NCBI GenBank assembly: GCA_029210225.1
Contig: JARGOJ010000351.1
Location: 1-7,636, forward strand
Length of the DNA: 7,636 nucleotides
Source: Planctomycetota bacterium
GTDB taxonomy: Bacteria; Planctomycetota; J058; JARGOJ01
Direction: 5' to 3'
This document shows, one piece after another, positions 7,301 to 7,636 of this stretch. The position numbers and the translations under genes are program-made. The notes under the pieces are model-generated. The model searched no databases. It saw nothing but the letters and a program-made list of their open reading frames with translations, and was not told the origin of the DNA. Within the stretch, counting starts at the first letter, position 1; each line of letters opens with the position of its first letter.

Positions 7301-7636
7301 GTCACGACGGATGTACCTGCTCTCGCCCGGGTGATGGAACGCTTTCGTCTTGATCAGAGCCTTCGGGTCGATACCAACGTGACCTTTGAGGACGAGAATG
7401 TTCCGGGAGCGGCGCTGTTCCGTTTAGTTTATCAAGGTGGCCGGGTCGACGTTCGGGTTGGTGCCGAGCGCTTCGAGTTGATTCGAGATGGACGATTGAT
7501 CTTTAGCCGAAAGATTGAGTTCTCTGGTGGATTGATTAACTTCGCGGTGGGCTATGGCCGTTGGCGCTTTATTATTCAAGGGAACAAGCCCATATGGTTC
7601 CTTGATGGGACCCTCCCTAAAACTGGAGACCTGACG
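4361..7636 (+). CDS. Large membrane-anchored Ser/Thr pseudokinase with Pro-rich repeats and beta-rich C-terminal region (3' truncated by window)
   Basis: One frame stays open for 1092 codons to the right edge, so the protein is longer than seen. An in-frame TGA directly before the ATG fixes 4361 as the earliest start; its ribosome site (GAGAAAG, 3 nt away) is weak. Domains: residues 1-65, a short helical domain; 66-300, Pro/Arg-rich with seven PRHAPSRPL-type repeats; 303-425, an acidic Pro/Glu/Asp/Tyr linker; 433-686, a Hanks-type kinase fold; 695-714, one transmembrane helix; 717-1092, a beta-rich, presumably extracytoplasmic region. The kinase fold keeps its Gly loop (GRGRSSTV, 442-449), Lys464, Glu483, an SPE motif (593-595), Asp609 in CDVWSLG and Arg674. 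HRD has become His555-Leu-Gly, the following Lys and Asn of the catalytic loop are Asn559 and Cys562, and DFG is Gly575-Met-Ser. Phosphotransfer is therefore very unlikely, and a binding or scaffold role is inferred. The gene lies 41 nt after the glycosyltransferase, probably in the same operon. Confidence 0.9.
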   Translation, partial: MTVVPVPEQLEMAMSAGFLSQNQVEVAHSVLRLNPDANLMELLQAIDLPPRDIDALLDDLERRMSKPSNPLRRPPPNNPGPSNPPPRRRPTGIRRDFNPNLKRSRVIDRPPELNRPTPPPRRNTRSNLVPPRHAPSRPLPPPGPGRPSSPGIRRPTRGNLPSPMPRHAPSRPLNRPAPRHGPSRSLPRPQRPSPSGRFPLNGPPPTGRFPLNGPRHAPSRPLNPPSGPRHAPSRPLIPPAGIRRPTPNPIDENFPATPRHSPSRSLPIPPRHANSRSLPRPMPRQEALRPAPPPLQPPTAPVYDEPLDRPENQYEPAPPPPVEAAYTEPHDGYQDGYAAPNDSYEEPAPEPVAGYEDEFDAPLPGPPGQDSDEQSLDSDSFDSLPVPLIEAKEPEPEPELRYEVGAVVSENIELEEKVKDSGGSVETGQVIYGSYIIEREVGRGRSSTVYLAVHEANGQRVAVKIPHPERSGLKDRIRRLKREKEILESLSHAAVPRFVAGEMEGMSPYLMTGFAEGKTLQSFVGKRNFNAKELKSIVIPICEALIEAHRIGVLHLGLNGQCVFLQKDWTPTVIGMSHPTKEHLDSDSVLFLSPEQLSGETNKLGPHCDVWSLGVLIYVLLFGRFPVEVGSATAIAAKLMLEGINQPTEKELKRAPGQLARACVAALTPNIEERPSIEEIHQILTGREPIAVGRWALRIGVAFALIFGLYWGLTYQTTVEPKKNVANLSIGLPANYEPLWVYRKPEDLSPDVPNRWVLRRDSISVASMPEITDRMRPVDRLRALRDLFTGKIVVDEKDKRRLKVVYDTPQTLTDINRWVLQPLKPALFRAQFSASQLRFKSGVVYGAQSCWSIGEGDAMGPLNLVIGGACWEDVKVTLECAGASEDVIGVKIGSAPELVLNGPQSRAEVEDFQVKTKISLGWERYSISAGNEFGADVQIGETKVKELGAYLKKPIEAGPVSLRLERGTLKVKRIVLEGVPVTTDVPALARVMERFRLDQSLRVDTNVTFEDENVPGAALFRLVYQGGRVDVRVGAERFELIRDGRLIFSRKIEFSGGLINFAVGYGRWRFIIQGNKPIWFLDGTLPKTGDLT
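4751..5194 (+). repeat. Seven degenerate PRHAPSRPL repeats inside the pseudokinase gene
   Basis: Nine-codon units start at 4751, 4853, 4892, 5000, 5042, 5132 and 5168 (residues 131, 165, 178, 214, 228, 258 and 270). Four encode PRHAPSRPL exactly; the others are PRHGPSRSL, PRHSPSRSL and PRHANSRSL. They are in frame, unevenly spaced, and vary at the third codon position. A second motif, GRFPLNGP, occurs twice near residues 196-214, and GIRR occurs three times. The region is cytoplasmic and probably disordered; Pro/Arg/Ser motifs of this kind could bind a partner or be phosphorylated. Confidence 0.85.

Overview
The window looks like chromosomal DNA of a Gram-negative bacterium of moderate GC content. 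Three traits hint at Planctomycetota or another PVC-type lineage: an MJ0042-like zinc ribbon inside a multidomain regulator, a very large membrane-anchored Hanks-type kinase homologue with a beta-rich outer domain, and an SSB with a very long low-complexity linker. No ribosomal RNA or lineage marker is present, so this is an inference of modest confidence. There is no CRISPR array, transposon, tRNA or rRNA, and no gene-free stretch longer than about 170 bases.

Layout: (1) 1-950 (+), the C-terminal part of a TrkH/KtrB-type K+ transporter, cut by the left edge, with an unusual Cys-bearing insertion beside its third selectivity-filter segment. (2) 971-1020, a strong hairpin terminator between convergent genes, with its T-tract on the minus strand. 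(3) 1065-1778 (-), a divergent single-stranded DNA-binding protein. (4) 1779-1944, a divergent intergenic region with a perfect TATAAT. (5) 1945-3264 (+), a SIS-like domain, zinc ribbon and PilZ domain in one polypeptide. (6) 3261-4319 (+), a family 9 glycosyltransferase (heptosyltransferase-like), overlapping the previous gene by 4 nt. (7) 4361-7636 (+), one uninterrupted reading frame of 1092 codons that leaves the right edge. It encodes a short helical N-terminus, a Pro/Arg repeat region, an acidic linker, a protein-kinase fold that has lost its catalytic motifs, one transmembrane helix and a beta-rich C-terminal region.

Genes 5-7 lie on one strand with a 4-nt overlap and a 41-nt gap, so they probably form an operon. 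The PilZ protein carries both c-di-GMP-binding motifs, and its SIS domain resembles GmhA, which makes the heptose precursor used by heptosyltransferases, but it lacks key GmhA residues. The most economical reading is that a non-enzymatic, c-di-GMP-responsive SIS/PilZ regulator is made with a surface-glycan glycosyltransferase and a transmembrane pseudokinase. That set, and especially the SIS-ribbon-PilZ fusion and the pseudokinase, is the most interesting part of the window. A functional link among the three is inferred from gene order only.
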